Shown here: piece by piece, positions 36,184-44,820 of the stretch | Layout: each line of letters starts with the position of its first letter | How positions within the stretch are numbered: the first letter of the stretch is position 1 | Origin: Elusimicrobiota bacterium | GTDB lineage: Bacteria; Elusimicrobiota; Elusimicrobia; FEN-1173; JAKLIF01 | Assembly (NCBI GenBank): GCA_022709755.1 | Contig: JAKLIF010000002.1 | Coordinates: forward strand, 341,740 to 405,739 | Direction: 5' to 3' | Length of the DNA: 64,000 bases | Translations under genes and position numbers: made by a program | The notes under the pieces: model-generated | Database searches by the model: none | Told to the model about the DNA's origin: nothing | The model's input: only the letters and a program-made list of their open reading frames with translations

Positions 36184-37712
36184 ACACTCTTCGGCGCCGC
36201 ATCCTCTTGGCGGGCGTATTGATTGCGGGACCGGTGTTGTGTCGGGCCGGCGATTCCGTATTAAAATCGTCGGAATGGACGTTGAGGAGTTCCTCCGGCA
36301 CGCCGGTCAAAGTGGAGGCGTTGGTGCGCACCGCCCTTCAACGCAATTTCGGCTACCGCAGCGCGGAATTGGATTTGGCTGTTGCGCGCGCGGATCGCGG
36401 CGCGGCAGCGGGGGAATTTGATCCCGCTTTGTCCGCGGATTTCAACGGGGAATCGCGGCAGTCCCGCTTGGTCACCACACCGGGCCTGTTGCCAAGCCCC
36501 GCCACGGTCAACAGGGACTGGACCGCCAACGTGGCGCTCAGCAAACAATTCACCTTCGGCACCGGGCTCACGTTGGGAGCGCGTTCCACCTTGACGGAAA
36601 TCACGCCCCAATCTCCCGGCTATACGTCGGACGTGTATGCCGCGGTTTCCCAACCGTTGCTGGAGGGTCTGGCTTTCGGGTCCGCGGCCACCGCGGCCCG
36701 CCGGGCCGATTTGGGCCAAATGGCCGCCGAAGCCGATGCGCGGCGCGCCATGGAGGCCACCATCGCCACCGTTGAAACCGCCTATTGGACGCTGCGTGAA
36801 AAGGAGCATTTGGAACAGGTCTCCCGCGACTCGCTCAACACCGCGCAGGAAATGTACGACCGCAACAAAAAAATGAACGCTCTTAAATTGATGTCCGATT
36901 TCGACGTGCTCACGGCGGAAAGCGGCGTGGCGGCGCGTGAGGTGTCCGCGCTCGACGCGGAACAAGCACGGAAAGATGCCATGGAAGCCCTGGTGTTCCA
37001 GGTCTATGGGGAAGAGGCCCTGCCGGAACTTCGACGCAACGGTTTGTCGATTGTCACCACCTCCGACGAATTGCAGACCCCACAGAATTTGGACGAAGAC
37101 AAGCTGATGGAGGAAGCGCTCTCCACCCGGTTGGACCGAAAAGCCGCGCAATACCGGTTGAAACAGGCGGAGGCGTCCCGCCGATCCGCCAGAAACATGA
37201 TTCTTCCCAACCTGGATCTGGCCGGCAGCGCGGGGGGGACCGGAAGCCGGCAAACCGGCGGCAAAGAGGATTTGGACGACTCCCTCGGCGATGCCGCCGA
37301 CCGAAAATCCAAATTTTGGACCCTGGGCCTCACGTTCAAACAGTCCATCGGCAACCGCACCGACCGGAACCGTTATCGCGCCGCTGTCTCGGCTCGCGAC
37401 CAGAGCCGATTGGCTCTTTTAACGGTGGAAAATCAAATACGTCAGGACGTCCGGACGGCCGTGCGTGCGGTGCGTTACAGTTTGGAGCGCCTGGAAAAGG
37501 CCGCGCGGTCGCGGGACCTGGCCCAGCGCCAGTTGAACGGCGAGAAAAAACGCCTGCAACTGGGGTTGGTGGATTCGTTCCGCGTTCTGCAAAGTGAAGA
37601 CAATTTAAGTCAGGCCCAGCGCACTTATGAAAGCGCCCGCGCCACTCTCCGGCGGGACATCACCGCCTACGAATTGGCCATCGGAGCCATTGCCAAGCGC
37701 TATGGGCAGTAA
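36180..37712 (+). CDS. TolC-family outer-membrane channel
   Basis: 510 aa. A signal peptide (MNTLRRRILLAGVLIAGPVLCRAG) is followed by two outer-membrane efflux repeats. Each has long Ala/Glu/Arg-rich helices (AARRADLGQMAAEADARRAMEATIATVETAYWTL region; RSARNMILPNLDLAG region) and beta segments. It would complete a trans-envelope channel with the HlyD adaptor and the ABC proteins, so export crosses both membranes. ATGA overlap with the preceding ABC gene. Confidence 0.9.
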   Translation: MNTLRRRILLAGVLIAGPVLCRAGDSVLKSSEWTLRSSSGTPVKVEALVRTALQRNFGYRSAELDLAVARADRGAAAGEFDPALSADFNGESRQSRLVTTPGLLPSPATVNRDWTANVALSKQFTFGTGLTLGARSTLTEITPQSPGYTSDVYAAVSQPLLEGLAFGSAATAARRADLGQMAAEADARRAMEATIATVETAYWTLREKEHLEQVSRDSLNTAQEMYDRNKKMNALKLMSDFDVLTAESGVAAREVSALDAEQARKDAMEALVFQVYGEEALPELRRNGLSIVTTSDELQTPQNLDEDKLMEEALSTRLDRKAAQYRLKQAEASRRSARNMILPNLDLAGSAGGTGSRQTGGKEDLDDSLGDAADRKSKFWTLGLTFKQSIGNRTDRNRYRAAVSARDQSRLALLTVENQIRQDVRTAVRAVRYSLERLEKAARSRDLAQRQLNGEKKRLQLGLVDSFRVLQSEDNLSQAQRTYESARATLRRDITAYELAIGAIAKRYGQ

Positions 37713-37767
37713 CAGACGCTGAATTTTTAATGTAGATGTTGTGACCGTCGGTCGGGAGAGGAAATTC

Positions 37768-38844
37768 ATGAAGTGTGAAATGGTTACCAAAGCGGGCCTC
37801 GGGGATTTCCTGCGCACCGTGCGGCCGGGATTTCCGCCGGAACTGATGACCGCGAAAAATTTCGCGCGGCTGGAAAAACTGATGGACGCTCTGCCCCCCG
37901 CCTACGGTGTGGTTTATGAATTCTGGTTGAAGGGGACCGAACCCGAAGTGGACCTACAGTGCTATTTCCGGCCCGGAGAAGGGCTCACCCTGGCCGACGA
38001 CGTCCCTGTGGATTCGCCCGTGTGGCGCTCCGTGAAGACATTAATGGGCCTTTGGCGGGAAAGGGGCGAAAGCCTCTACGATGGATTCTGGCTGGAATTC
38101 GATTTAAGTTCCGGCGGCGGGGAGGCGGTCCCGCGCGTGGGATTCGCCATGAATGACATGATCGGCGGAACGGGCGGGGAGGCCAAGGCGGTTTTTGCGC
38201 GTTATCTGGAATCATTCCGCCATACCGCCGGCTGTTTGCCCGGCGGCGATGTCCCGGTCGGAACGGAAGATCTCCTGAAACGGTGTTATGAGGTTTTTCC
38301 GGACCACACCCATCTTTACGGCACCGGCTACTCCTATATGAAGGACGGTTTGGCCGTCCGGTGGTGTATCACGTTTGAGGACTGGACTAAGATCCCCGAC
38401 TATCTGCGGCGCATCGGCTGGCAAGGCGATGTCGCACGATTGGAGGCGGACATGCCTCGCTGGCCTGACGTGAAACAGGTGGCCCTGGCCCTGGATTTTT
38501 ATGGCGGGATCTCGCCGCGCGTGGGGTTGGAATACTATCTCACGTCGTCCGCCATGGACGCGCCCGGCGCCTGGCGCGGCCCTCTTGAGGACGCGTCTCG
38601 TCGCGGGCTGGTGGATGCGCGGTGGCCGACACTCTTGGCGGGGATCGGTGACGGTTATTCTCGACGGAAAAGCCCGGCATCCTGGCCGCCCGTGTTGTCG
38701 GCCATGACGGATTTTACCGGCCAGGAAGGATACATCGGCTTGTATTTCGCCCACATCAAAATGAATTTCGAGGCGGGCCGGTTCACGAACGCGAAAAATT
38801 ACGTCTATTCGACTTACGGCTACTTTGAAAGTCAGTCTCAATAA
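37768..38844 (+). CDS. Unrecognised protein in the lanthipeptide operon
   Basis: 358 aa, no signal peptide or membrane helix, rich in Trp, Tyr and Gly. I do not recognise the family. Two segments look like internal repeats: FWLEFDLSSGGG...PRVGF around residues 100-125 and LALDFYGGISPRVGL around 235-250, and a third FAHIKMNF strand sits near 330. A repeated beta-alpha fold is possible; an ABBA-type prenyltransferase or another tailoring enzyme is a speculative option. ATG 37768 has a GAGAGGA ribosome site. It lies between tolC and the first precursor gene, 19 bp before the latter, which points to a role in peptide modification, immunity or processing. Confidence 0.6.
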   Translation: MKCEMVTKAGLGDFLRTVRPGFPPELMTAKNFARLEKLMDALPPAYGVVYEFWLKGTEPEVDLQCYFRPGEGLTLADDVPVDSPVWRSVKTLMGLWRERGESLYDGFWLEFDLSSGGGEAVPRVGFAMNDMIGGTGGEAKAVFARYLESFRHTAGCLPGGDVPVGTEDLLKRCYEVFPDHTHLYGTGYSYMKDGLAVRWCITFEDWTKIPDYLRRIGWQGDVARLEADMPRWPDVKQVALALDFYGGISPRVGLEYYLTSSAMDAPGAWRGPLEDASRRGLVDARWPTLLAGIGDGYSRRKSPASWPPVLSAMTDFTGQEGYIGLYFAHIKMNFEAGRFTNAKNYVYSTYGYFESQSQ

Positions 38845-38863
38845 CTCAAACAAGGAGAAACCA

Positions 38864-39202
38864 ATGGCTGAAGAACAAATGAAAGACAAAATCATCAAGA
38901 AGGCGCTCACGGACCCGGCGTTCAAGAAGGCGCTTATTGCCAACCCCAACGCCGCTATTGAAAAGGAATTGGGAATGAAGATTCCCGCCGGGTTGACGGT
39001 GAAGGTTGTGGAAGACGCACCCAATACGGTGCACCTGGTGCTCCCGGCGGTGCCCGCCAAGGGCGAGCTGGGTGACGCGGATCTGGAGAAAGTCTCCGGC
39101 GGCACCGGCGGCTGCGGCGTTTCGCAATGGCCGGCGGGCGACCCCAAATTGTACACCAAGATATCCGGCATCTGCGTTGAAAATACGGCAAAAAAATGTT
39201 GA
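38864..39202 (+). CDS. NHLP-leader lanthipeptide precursor 1
   Basis: 112 aa with an AAGGAG ribosome site. The leader (about 80 aa) has KIIKKALTDPAFKKALIANP, a nitrile-hydratase-like VKVVEDAPNTVHLVLPAVP and ends in LEKVSGG, the double-glycine site for the C39 peptidase. The predicted core is 32 residues with Cys at 4, 24 and 32 and five Ser/Thr (1, 7, 18, 21, 28), enough for up to three thioether rings. The core begins TGGCGVS, close to precursor 2. Confidence 0.92.
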   Translation: MAEEQMKDKIIKKALTDPAFKKALIANPNAAIEKELGMKIPAGLTVKVVEDAPNTVHLVLPAVPAKGELGDADLEKVSGGTGGCGVSQWPAGDPKLYTKISGICVENTAKKC

Positions 39203-39218
39203 GGACGAGGTGAATACA

Positions 39219-39572
39219 ATGAGTGAGAGCAAAGATGCCAAGACAGCCAAAGATAAGATCATTAAAAAGGCGTTGATGGACCCGGCATTCAAGAAAGCGC
39301 TTATTGCCGACCCCAACGCCGCCATCGCGAAGGAACTCAAGCTGGCGCCCAGCGTTCAAATAAAAGTGGTGGAAGATACGGCCAATGTTGTGCATCTGGT
39401 GTTGCCCGTGATGGCTGGCTCAAAAGGGGAACTCTCCGAGGACGATCTGGGCAAGGTCTCGGGTGGACGCGACGGCTGCGGTCTTTCCGGCAATATCGGT
39501 GGCGATGTCACCAAACCGCCGATGATTCAATGCTCCAACTGCACCGGTGACCCCAAGATACCCTGCCGGTAA
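39219..39572 (+). CDS. NHLP-leader lanthipeptide precursor 2
   Basis: 117 aa, start ATG 39219 with GAGG ribosome site. The leader is more divergent than the others (KELKLAPSVQIKVVEDTANVVHLVLP) and ends in LGKVSGG. The core has 34 residues with four Cys (4, 22, 25, 33) and four Ser/Thr (7, 15, 23, 26), the most Cys of the set. It shares GCG(V/L)S with precursor 1, suggesting a common ancestor core. Confidence 0.9.
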   Translation: MSESKDAKTAKDKIIKKALMDPAFKKALIADPNAAIAKELKLAPSVQIKVVEDTANVVHLVLPVMAGSKGELSEDDLGKVSGGRDGCGLSGNIGGDVTKPPMIQCSNCTGDPKIPCR

Positions 39573-39582
39573 AGAGGACGCC

Positions 39583-39891
39583 ATGACCGGAATCAAAAAC
39601 GCCGCTGAAGCGCAGGAAAAAATCATCAAAAAAGCCCTGACGGACGCGGCCTTCAAAAAGGCGCTGTTGGCCGACGCCAACGCCGCCATCGAAAAAGAGC
39701 TGGGCGCCAAACTCCCGGCAGGCCTGACAGTGAAGGTTGTGGAAGATTCCGCCAACATGGTGCACCTCGTTCTGCCGGCGACGCCCAAGAAAGGTGAACT
39801 GTCGGACGCGGACCTGGGGAAAGTTTCCGGCGGCGGCCAGATGGATACAATGGTGAAAGGATGTTCCTTTAGCACACAGGTTCAGTGTTGA
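39583..39891 (+). CDS. NHLP-leader lanthipeptide precursor 3
   Basis: 102 aa, start ATG 39583 with AGAGGA ribosome site, 10 bp after the previous stop. The leader is typical and ends in LGKVSGG. The core is the shortest, 18 residues (GQMDTMVKGCSFSTQVQC), with Cys at 10 and 18 and Thr5, Ser11, Ser13, Thr14, allowing two rings. Confidence 0.9.
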   Translation: MTGIKNAAEAQEKIIKKALTDAAFKKALLADANAAIEKELGAKLPAGLTVKVVEDSANMVHLVLPATPKKGELSDADLGKVSGGGQMDTMVKGCSFSTQVQC

Positions 39892-39968
39892 GCACGAATC
39901 AAAAAGGTAGGCCCCCAATCGGTTGTTAACCCCGATATGGCGGGTGATGTTGTTTGTCGACTATCGCG

Positions 39969-39984
39969 CGAAACGATCGTTTCG
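39969..39984. promoter_or_regulatory. Perfect 16-bp palindrome before precursor 4
   Basis: CGAAACGATCGTTTCG is fully palindromic and lies 21 bp before the precursor 4 start, in the 114-bp gap that splits the precursor series 3+3. It could be a repressor operator, or an RNA hairpin that sets relative expression of the two halves. Confidence 0.45.
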
Positions 39985-40005
39985 TCGTAAAAGGGGGGAA
40001 ATATA

Positions 40006-40350
40006 ATGGCTGAAATAAAAAATGCAAAGGAATCACAGGATAAAATCATCAAGAAAGCACTGACGGATCCGGCGTTTAAAAAGGCGCTGTTGGCCGACGC
40101 CAACGCCGCCATCGAAAAAGAGCTGGGCGCCAAACTGCCCGCCGGTATCAAAGTGAAGGTGGTGGAAGATTCTGCCAACACGGTGCACCTTGTGTTGCCG
40201 GCCGTGCCGGGAAAAGGGGAATTGTCCGAAGCGGAGCTCGGCCAGGTGTCCGGCGGTTTCAATATTCCCGATTGCGGCAATAAAATGACCATACCCGCCG
40301 GCGCAACAAAGCCCGGTTACTGTGTGGCGAACACGAACAGTAAATGTTAA
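40006..40350 (+). CDS. NHLP-leader lanthipeptide precursor 4
   Basis: 114 aa, with a GGGGGGAA ribosome site. The leader is nearly identical to those of precursors 3 and 6 and ends in LGQVSGG. The core is 30 residues with Cys at 6, 22 and 30 and Thr11, Thr17, Thr26, Ser28. It starts FNIP, resembling FGLP of precursor 5. Confidence 0.92.
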   Translation: MAEIKNAKESQDKIIKKALTDPAFKKALLADANAAIEKELGAKLPAGIKVKVVEDSANTVHLVLPAVPGKGELSEAELGQVSGGFNIPDCGNKMTIPAGATKPGYCVANTNSKC

Positions 40351-40404
40351 ACGGTCTGTTCTTGACGGGAATGTGTAATTTATTGCGAACTAAAGGAGGA
40401 GTTG

Positions 40405-40728
40405 ATGTCCGAAATTGATAACGCAAAGGAAGCGCGGGAAAAAATCATCAAGAAATCTCTGACGGATGCGGGTTTTAGAAAAGCGTTGTTGGCCGATGCC
40501 GGCGCCGCCATTGAAAAAGAGCTGGGCGTAAAACTCCCGTCCGGGATCAAAGTTAATGTGCTGGAGGATACAACGAAAGTTGTTCACCTCGTTTTGCCGG
40601 CAGCGACGAATAAGAGCGAACTGTCCGAGGCGGAGCTCGGTAAGGTGTCCGGCGGGTTTGGTCTGCCGTCGACAAAGCAACATGGTTGCGTCAGTTCAAA
40701 CACCAATACGCCCGGTTGCGTCGGCTGA
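40405..40728 (+). CDS. NHLP-leader lanthipeptide precursor 5
   Basis: 107 aa. ATG 40405 follows AAAGGAGGA; the TTG one codon earlier is too close to it. The leader ends in LGKVSGG. The core is 23 residues with Cys at 11 and 21 and six Ser/Thr (5, 6, 13, 14, 16, 18), more dehydratable residues than cysteines, so unpaired dehydroamino acids are possible. Confidence 0.92.
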   Translation: MSEIDNAKEAREKIIKKSLTDAGFRKALLADAGAAIEKELGVKLPSGIKVNVLEDTTKVVHLVLPAATNKSELSEAELGKVSGGFGLPSTKQHGCVSSNTNTPGCVG

Positions 40729-40752
40729 ATTCATTAAGAAGAGGGAAAACAC

Positions 40753-41067
40753 ATGAACGAAATCGAAAATGCAAAGGAAGCACAGGATAAAATCATCAAG
40801 AAAGCGCTGACCGACCCGGCATTCAAGAAAGCCCTGTTGGCTGATTCCAGCGCCGCCATCGAAAAAGAGCTGGGAGCCAAGCTTCCGGCAGGGATAAAGG
40901 TGAAGGTGGTGGAAGACACGGCCTCGGTGGTTCACCTTGTGTTGCCGGCCGTTCCGGGGAAAGGCGAATTGTCCGACATGGCCCTGGGTAAAGTCTCGGG
41001 CGGGGCGAGTTTAACAGAGAAGATCCATTGTAGCAGCAGTACGGTTGATCAATGCCAGGTGTTGTGA
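40753..41067 (+). CDS. NHLP-leader lanthipeptide precursor 6
   Basis: 104 aa with an AGAGGG ribosome site. Typical leader ending in LGKVSGG. The core is 20 residues with Cys at 9 and 17 and six Ser/Thr (2, 4, 10-13), including a run of three Ser and one Thr directly after the first Cys. It is the last precursor, 58 bp before lanM. Confidence 0.92.
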   Translation: MNEIENAKEAQDKIIKKALTDPAFKKALLADSSAAIEKELGAKLPAGIKVKVVEDTASVVHLVLPAVPGKGELSDMALGKVSGGASLTEKIHCSSSTVDQCQVL

Positions 41068-41125
41068 TTATTAATGATCACCGACTTTTGAGGTCCATCT
41101 AAATCAGGTCGGCGCTCCCCGCGAA

Positions 41126-44100
41126 GTGACTTTGAAAACAGACAACTTTTTCCCGGAAATCGCCGGTCGTGCCGCCACCTTTCGGGAGCGGATCACCGGC
41201 GATTTTGCTTTTGTGGAAGGCGCCGCGGATCCCGAAAAAGTGGGGGAGCGCCTGGAACTGTGGCGTCGCGTGTCGGCCGCGGGGGAGGCGGACCGTTTTG
41301 CCAAGCGTCTTTCCTGGGACGGGCTAACAATCCAGACCGCCGAGCGGTTGTTGGGAAAGTGGCGCCCTAAAAACGGATCTCTGCCGGAGTGGACCGCCAC
41401 GCTTAAGTCCGTTTTGGACCGCTATGACGAGCGTTCCACACCTTCCGATCCGTCTCCCCGCTCTTTTGAAGACTTCCTCTTGCCATTTGCCGATGAGTAT
41501 TGGGATCGCCTGAACAGTCTTACCAATGGCCTGTCCTTGTTGACGAGATCCGCCGCGGACCAACTCAAAATACAGTTTCTGCAAAAGGCGGTTTTGGGCG
41601 CGGCCCCCACTCTTTTACGCGAATTGTCCCTGCGCAAAGCTGTTGGCGGGGGCGCTCTGGATGATATTTTCCGTCAACCGGACGACAAACCGTCGCGGAA
41701 ACACTACGACGCCATGATGGATCACCTGCAAGGCGTCGGTCTGTGCGAATTCTTTATGGACTATCCCGTCCTGGCGCGGCTGCTGTGCCAATGGACGGTC
41801 CAATCCGCCGAGGCCATGGCCGAATGTCTCACGCGCCTGCAGGCAGACTACGACGATTTGCTGAGTCATTTTGGCATGGAGGGCCGTCTCAAGGTCAAAT
41901 CGTTGAACGCTGACCTGTCCGATCCTCACGATCACGGCCGCGGCGTGGTGCGGTTTGTTTTTGAAGATGACACCGCCATTGTTTATAAACCGCGCGGCGC
42001 GGGCCTTTGGCGGGCTTGGGACGGTTTGCTCGATTGGATGAACGACCGCCGACCGCCGCTTCCCCTTTACCGCATCCGTCAACTTCCCAGAAATCCTTAC
42101 CTCTGGCAGGAGTTCGTGGACAACGCGCCCTGCCGCACTCCGGACGACGTCCGGTCCTATTACCGTCGCGTGGGCCACTTGATGGCTGTTTTGCACGTTC
42201 TGCGCGGCGGCGATATCCACCACGAAAACATCATCGCCCACGGCGACTATCCGGTCTTGGTGGATGTGGAAATGCTCCTGCAGGGACTCAAACGTCACCG
42301 TCAGACCCATTCTATTTTGAAGACAGTCCACGACCAGGTGTGCGAAACTTTTTGCGGCTCCGTTTTGGATACCGGACTTCTGCCCATATGGATGGATGCC
42401 GGTGCCGGCGAAGAGCGCGACCACGGCGGCGCCGGGGGGATGGTCAACCGGGGACGTCGGTCCGTATTCAAAAATGCCGGCACCGACGACATGACATTGG
42501 AATATGAAGACTACACAGAGGACCTTCGCAACACCGTCCGGCTCAAGGACCGAACTGTCGGCCTCCTGGAGGGGCGGGATGATCTGCTCGCCGGCTTTTT
42601 GGAAATGGGCCGGTGGCTGGCGGAACAAAAGACCGCGTGGCTCGCGCCGGATGGACCTTTGGCCCGCCTGGCCGGGCAGCCCGTCCGGTATCTTCTGCGC
42701 AACACGGAAAACTATGCCATCGTCCACCGGCTGATGCTGGACGTGGATTGCCTTCGCGACGGCGTCGATTTCGGTCTGCGCCTTGAATCCATGGCGGACC
42801 GTTGGACGCAGGAAGAATCAGGCCGGGATGTGTGGCCTCTCTACCGGGAAGAACTCGAGTCCCTGGAACGGTTGGATATCCCCCTCTTCTCCGCGATCCC
42901 CTCGGAACGGAACGTCTTTACTCTCGCGGGAGCCGAAGTCTCCCTTTTCGAAAAATCCGGTGTTGAACGCGCCCGCGCCTCCATGGAAAATCTGGACGAA
43001 GACAAAATCGCCTTCCAGATGGAGATTGCCCGCAAGGCCATCAATTCCCACGCCGACATGCGGGACATCACCGACTATAAACTGCCGCCGCCTCTCCGGC
43101 TGAACGATACCGCGTCGCCGCTGCCCCCGAGTGCGGCCGTCGATCGCGCCAGACAGATCGCTCTGGATATTCGCGCCAAGCGTCAAAAGATCAACGGCGG
43201 ATCCTGGTGGATCGAACCCGCTTACGACGACGAGATGCGGCGCATGAAGCTGACAGTCTTAAACAACGAACTTTATAACGGCGCGCCCGGCATGGCGCTC
43301 TTTCTGGCCGCCTACGGACATGTGACGGGGGACTGTACGTTTCGTCCGCTGGTCTACGAAGCTTTGGAGAAGCTGCGCCCCTATCTCAAAGAGAAGGATA
43401 CAACACGGCAACTGGCGCGCGAACTGGGCGTGGGCGGGATTTTGGGATCCGGCGGGTTGATCTATTCGTTCGTCCGCTGCGGCGAGTGGATGAACGATCC
43501 CGCGTTGATAGAAGAGGCAAACAACTTGGCTTCCGCTCTCGATCGGGCCATTATCGATCGGGACAAAAAATTGGACATCATCAGCGGGTCAGCGGGCACA
43601 ATCCTTGCGCTCCTGGCCCTGGACCAAGCCAGACCCCGCGGTCCTGCACTGTCCGCGGCCCGTCTTTGCGGGGAAAAGATATTGTCAGCGCGCCGCACCT
43701 GGAAGGACGAGTTGTTGGCATGGGTCGATGAAAAATACACGGTGCCCATCACGGGTTTCAGCCACGGCGCCGCCGGCATGTCTTACGCCCTCTGGCGGCT
43801 CTTCGCCGCCACCGGCGATGATCGGTTCGCCCAGGGGGCCCGCGAAGGAGTGGCCTTTGAAAGCCGGCTCTACGTCGCCGAAAAGAATTATTGGAAGGGA
43901 AGTCCCGACGAGGAGTTCAACAAGAGAATGGGTTTGTGGACCACTTGGTGCCATGGTTCGCCGGGTATCGGCTTGAGCCGTCTGGGCATGCTGGCCATGG
44001 GACCGGAATCCCAACGGGACGCATTGTCGGCCATTGAAGCGCTCAAGACTGTGCCGGAACACCCTTGTGACCACCTATGCTGCGGAAATTTTGGGCGGCT

Positions 44101-44335
44101 GGAGTTGTTGCTGGCGGCGGGGGAAAAGCTGAAACGAGATGATTTTATTGTTGCGGCCCGCGCCGGTGCGGCGCAACTATTAAGCGAACGCAAAGGCATC
44201 GATTTTCATTTCAATCCGCACCTGCCGCCGGGGCCTATATCGCCCACACTCTTCGTCGGCACCGCCGGCATCGGCTACGAGCTTCTGCGGATGTCTTTCC
44301 CCGAAAAACTACCCAGCGTGCTGTTACTGCAGTAA
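41126..44335 (+). CDS. lanM: Class II lanthipeptide synthetase LanM with CCG zinc site
   Basis: 1069 aa. The N-terminal two-thirds is the LanM dehydratase (DUF4135), with kinase-like motifs VVRFVFEDDTAIVYKPRG and MAVLHVLRGGDIHHENIIAHGDYPVLVDVEM. It phosphorylates and eliminates Ser/Thr. The C-terminal LanC cyclase (from about 710) has H880 in GFSHGAAG, C942 in WCHGSPG and C985-C986 in CCGN. Most LanC domains have CHG here; CCG with three Cys zinc ligands is known from ProcM and relatives that accept many substrates. Start GTG 41126 is the first available after precursor 6 and has a weak ribosome site. No terminator is evident after it. Confidence 0.95.
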   Translation: MTLKTDNFFPEIAGRAATFRERITGDFAFVEGAADPEKVGERLELWRRVSAAGEADRFAKRLSWDGLTIQTAERLLGKWRPKNGSLPEWTATLKSVLDRYDERSTPSDPSPRSFEDFLLPFADEYWDRLNSLTNGLSLLTRSAADQLKIQFLQKAVLGAAPTLLRELSLRKAVGGGALDDIFRQPDDKPSRKHYDAMMDHLQGVGLCEFFMDYPVLARLLCQWTVQSAEAMAECLTRLQADYDDLLSHFGMEGRLKVKSLNADLSDPHDHGRGVVRFVFEDDTAIVYKPRGAGLWRAWDGLLDWMNDRRPPLPLYRIRQLPRNPYLWQEFVDNAPCRTPDDVRSYYRRVGHLMAVLHVLRGGDIHHENIIAHGDYPVLVDVEMLLQGLKRHRQTHSILKTVHDQVCETFCGSVLDTGLLPIWMDAGAGEERDHGGAGGMVNRGRRSVFKNAGTDDMTLEYEDYTEDLRNTVRLKDRTVGLLEGRDDLLAGFLEMGRWLAEQKTAWLAPDGPLARLAGQPVRYLLRNTENYAIVHRLMLDVDCLRDGVDFGLRLESMADRWTQEESGRDVWPLYREELESLERLDIPLFSAIPSERNVFTLAGAEVSLFEKSGVERARASMENLDEDKIAFQMEIARKAINSHADMRDITDYKLPPPLRLNDTASPLPPSAAVDRARQIALDIRAKRQKINGGSWWIEPAYDDEMRRMKLTVLNNELYNGAPGMALFLAAYGHVTGDCTFRPLVYEALEKLRPYLKEKDTTRQLARELGVGGILGSGGLIYSFVRCGEWMNDPALIEEANNLASALDRAIIDRDKKLDIISGSAGTILALLALDQARPRGPALSAARLCGEKILSARRTWKDELLAWVDEKYTVPITGFSHGAAGMSYALWRLFAATGDDRFAQGAREGVAFESRLYVAEKNYWKGSPDEEFNKRMGLWTTWCHGSPGIGLSRLGMLAMGPESQRDALSAIEALKTVPEHPCDHLCCGNFGRLELLLAAGEKLKRDDFIVAARAGAAQLLSERKGIDFHFNPHLPPGPISPTLFVGTAGIGYELLRMSFPEKLPSVLLLQ

Positions 44336-44520
44336 GTCCTTGATAGATAAATTTGATAGGATTGACTTTAATGAAATTGCATAACCTCCCATTTCATTAC
44401 CCCTGGAATTTTAATGTAGCATTATTTAATGTAGAAAAATCCATATGATATGTAAAACATATCTAAATATAGATGTGAAAATAATTAATAAAGTAGTATT
44501 TACAAGTAGCACTTTTTTGG

Positions 44521-44634
44521 TGGTCTGCCCCAGTTAAGATTTGGACAGGTATATTAGAGGAGGAACACATGGAAACTGCTGAAATGCCTGTTCAGAAGGG
44601 GCGGAGACGCCTTGAAAAGTATGAGTTCAAATAG
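44521..44634 (+). mobile_element. IS3-family remnant: terminal repeat plus first transposase codons
   Basis: The 27 bases from 44521 have the IS3-group end pattern (TGGTCTGCCCC ... GGACA). An AGGAGGA ribosome site and ATG 44569 follow, with 21 codons (METAEMPVQKGRRRLEKYEFK) resembling the start of an IS3 orfA before a stop. The rest is missing. A related end occurs at 54946 and a related N-terminus at 50696. Confidence 0.5.
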
Positions 44635-44677
44635 GTCGGCAAGATTTGATATGATACAGATTCATGTGGCCCTGACG

Positions 44678-44712
44678 GGTTCGGCGCAAAAACAGCGCCT
44701 CAGCGTTTAGGG
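44678..44712. repeat. 35-bp direct repeat, copy 1
   Basis: Identical to 44821-44855. It contains a short hairpin GGCGC / GCGCC around AAAAACA. Confidence 0.85.
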
Positions 44713-44820
44713 TAAGAACATTTTTGCTGGCCCCATCGCAGAGCTTTCGGGGCCTGCGGCACCGCAGGTTGGATAACAGATTTAATGGCACCCACACGCG
44801 TTCCGCGGAAGCAAGCTTCC

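Noticed and set aside
37768-38844. Calling the unknown operon protein a prenyltransferase
   Set aside because: Internal beta repeats are only suggestive; no diagnostic residues could be confirmed by eye.
38212-39219. 335-codon minus-strand frame across the unknown protein and first precursor
   Set aside because: Antisense shadow; the plus strand has ribosome sites and the NHLP leader pattern.
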